Positions 7,040 to 7,364 of a stretch of DNA of 7,364 nucleotides are shown piece after piece (within the stretch, counting starts at the first letter, position 1; the number at the start of each line of letters is the position of its first letter). This DNA comes from Bacteroidaceae bacterium. Lineage in GTDB: Bacteria; Bacteroidota; Bacteroidia; Bacteroidales; Bacteroidaceae. The DNA is taken from contig JAILIJ010000064.1 of assembly GCA_024695315.1 (NCBI GenBank), positions 1-7,364 on the forward strand, written 5' to 3'. The notes beneath the pieces are model-generated. The model saw only the letters and a list, made by a program, of their open reading frames with translations. It was not told where the DNA came from and ran no database searches. The position numbers and the translations under genes were made by a program.

Positions 7040-7260
7040 TCGCTTTCGGGAAGCAACGAGGTTACCGCCTCACAAAACACTACCCGAAACAAGCAAATTA
7101 GATCTTTGACAGACTGCAACATAAGACAAGGCAGCAAGACTGACTTTGGTTAGTCAAGCAAGCAAATCGTCAATAAAAAAATAAACGAATAAAGCAGGAA
7201 AGCCTGGCCGAATCAGACAAAGTAAAGTAATGTCGTAAGACATACAAAAATATAAAATTT
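7040..7260 (+). other. 16S rRNA precursor leader with several hairpins
   Basis: This non-coding stretch lies between the rRNA promoter and mature 16S. Near its 5' end TTTCGGG (7044-7050) pairs with CCCGAAA (7083-7089), enclosing the hairpin GAGG (7058-7061) with CCTC (7068-7071). Further on are TGACT/AGTCA (7141-7145 with 7152-7156), CAGG/CCTG (7195-7198 with 7203-7206) and ATGTC/GACAT (7230-7234 with 7239-7243, closed by a GTAA tetraloop of the GNRA type). AAGCAAAT occurs twice (7091-7098 and 7160-7167). Such leaders usually carry antitermination and processing signals; the partner strand for RNase III processing would lie beyond the right edge. Confidence 0.7.
7101..7115 (+). promoter_or_regulatory. 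boxA-like rRNA antitermination motif
   Basis: GATCTTTGACAGACT resembles rrn boxA elements (E. coli TGCTCTTTAACA; B. subtilis rrn TTCTTTGAAAACT) and lies about 60 bases into the leader, where a NusB/NusE (S10) binding site would be expected. The assignment rests on sequence similarity by eye and position only. The CTTTGAC core could also be misread as a -33 element, but no -7 element follows at the right distance. Confidence 0.5.
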
Positions 7261-7364
7261 ACAATGAAGAGTTTGATCCTGGCTCAGGATGAACGCTAGC
7301 TACAGGCTTAACACATGCAAGTCGAGGGGTAACAGGAGAGAAGCTTGCTTCTCTTGCTGACGAC
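7261..7364 (+). rRNA. rrs: 16S ribosomal RNA, 5' end only
   Basis: The conserved GAGTTTGATCCTGGCTCAG (the 27F primer site, 7269-7287) and AACACATGCAAGTCGA identify the small-subunit rRNA. Aligning TGAAGAGTTTGAT with E. coli numbering puts mature position 1 at about 7261. The wording GATGAACGCTAGCTACAGGC and GTCGAGGGG is typical of Bacteroidales. The variable V1 hairpin is complete: AGAGAAG (7337-7343) pairs with CTTCTCT (7348-7354) around a CTTG loop, with CAG/CTG pairing outside it. The gene continues beyond the right edge, and no anomaly is seen in this part. Confidence 0.98.

Noticed and set aside
1..7364. Mobile elements, CRISPR arrays, tRNAs, toxin-antitoxin or phage-defence genes.
   Set aside because: I found no transposase or integrase reading frame, no regularly spaced direct repeats, no tRNA-like cloverleaf, and no small paired genes. 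The window is an ordinary mix of an uptake operon, a peptidase and an rRNA operon start.

Overview
The window looks like a chromosomal segment of a Bacteroidales bacterium, probably Prevotellaceae-like. The evidence is a SusC/SusD-type outer-membrane uptake pair, three promoter-like sites that fit the Bacteroidetes sigma-ABfr pattern (TTTG or TTG, 19-20 bases, TAnnTTTG), no convincing Shine-Dalgarno sequences, and a 16S rRNA 5' end with typical Bacteroidales wording. Genus cannot be fixed from about 100 bases of 16S. All genes are on the + strand.

Layout. Positions 1-162 are the last 53 codons of an unidentified gene. Two bases later comes a full-length SusC/RagA TonB-dependent transporter (165-3419), then after 17 bases a long SusD/RagB lipoprotein (3437-5566). 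A strong intrinsic terminator (5596-5630) closes this operon; its promoter lies left of the window. The 429-base gap 5567-5995 holds the terminator, a promoter (5709-5740), a sequence that can fold into a three-way-junction RNA (5743-5870) and a second promoter (5924-5955). The second promoter serves a YpfJ-type membrane-anchored zinc metallopeptidase (5996-6865). The 395-base gap 6866-7260 holds a terminator hairpin, two further inverted repeats placed end to end with it, a ribosomal RNA promoter lying inside the last repeat, and a structured rRNA leader with a boxA-like motif. The 16S rRNA gene starts near 7261 and runs off the right edge.

How they work together. SusC and SusD would form a lidded outer-membrane importer for a glycan or peptide that the window does not identify. 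No SusE/F-like protein, glycoside hydrolase, sulfatase or regulator is present to suggest the substrate. The peptidase and the rRNA operon are separate transcription units.

I see no clear new multi-gene system. The two places most worth a second look are the putative structured RNA upstream of the peptidase and the perfect 14-bp inverted repeat wrapped around the rRNA promoter. Everything here was read by eye; no folding, homology search or alignment was run.
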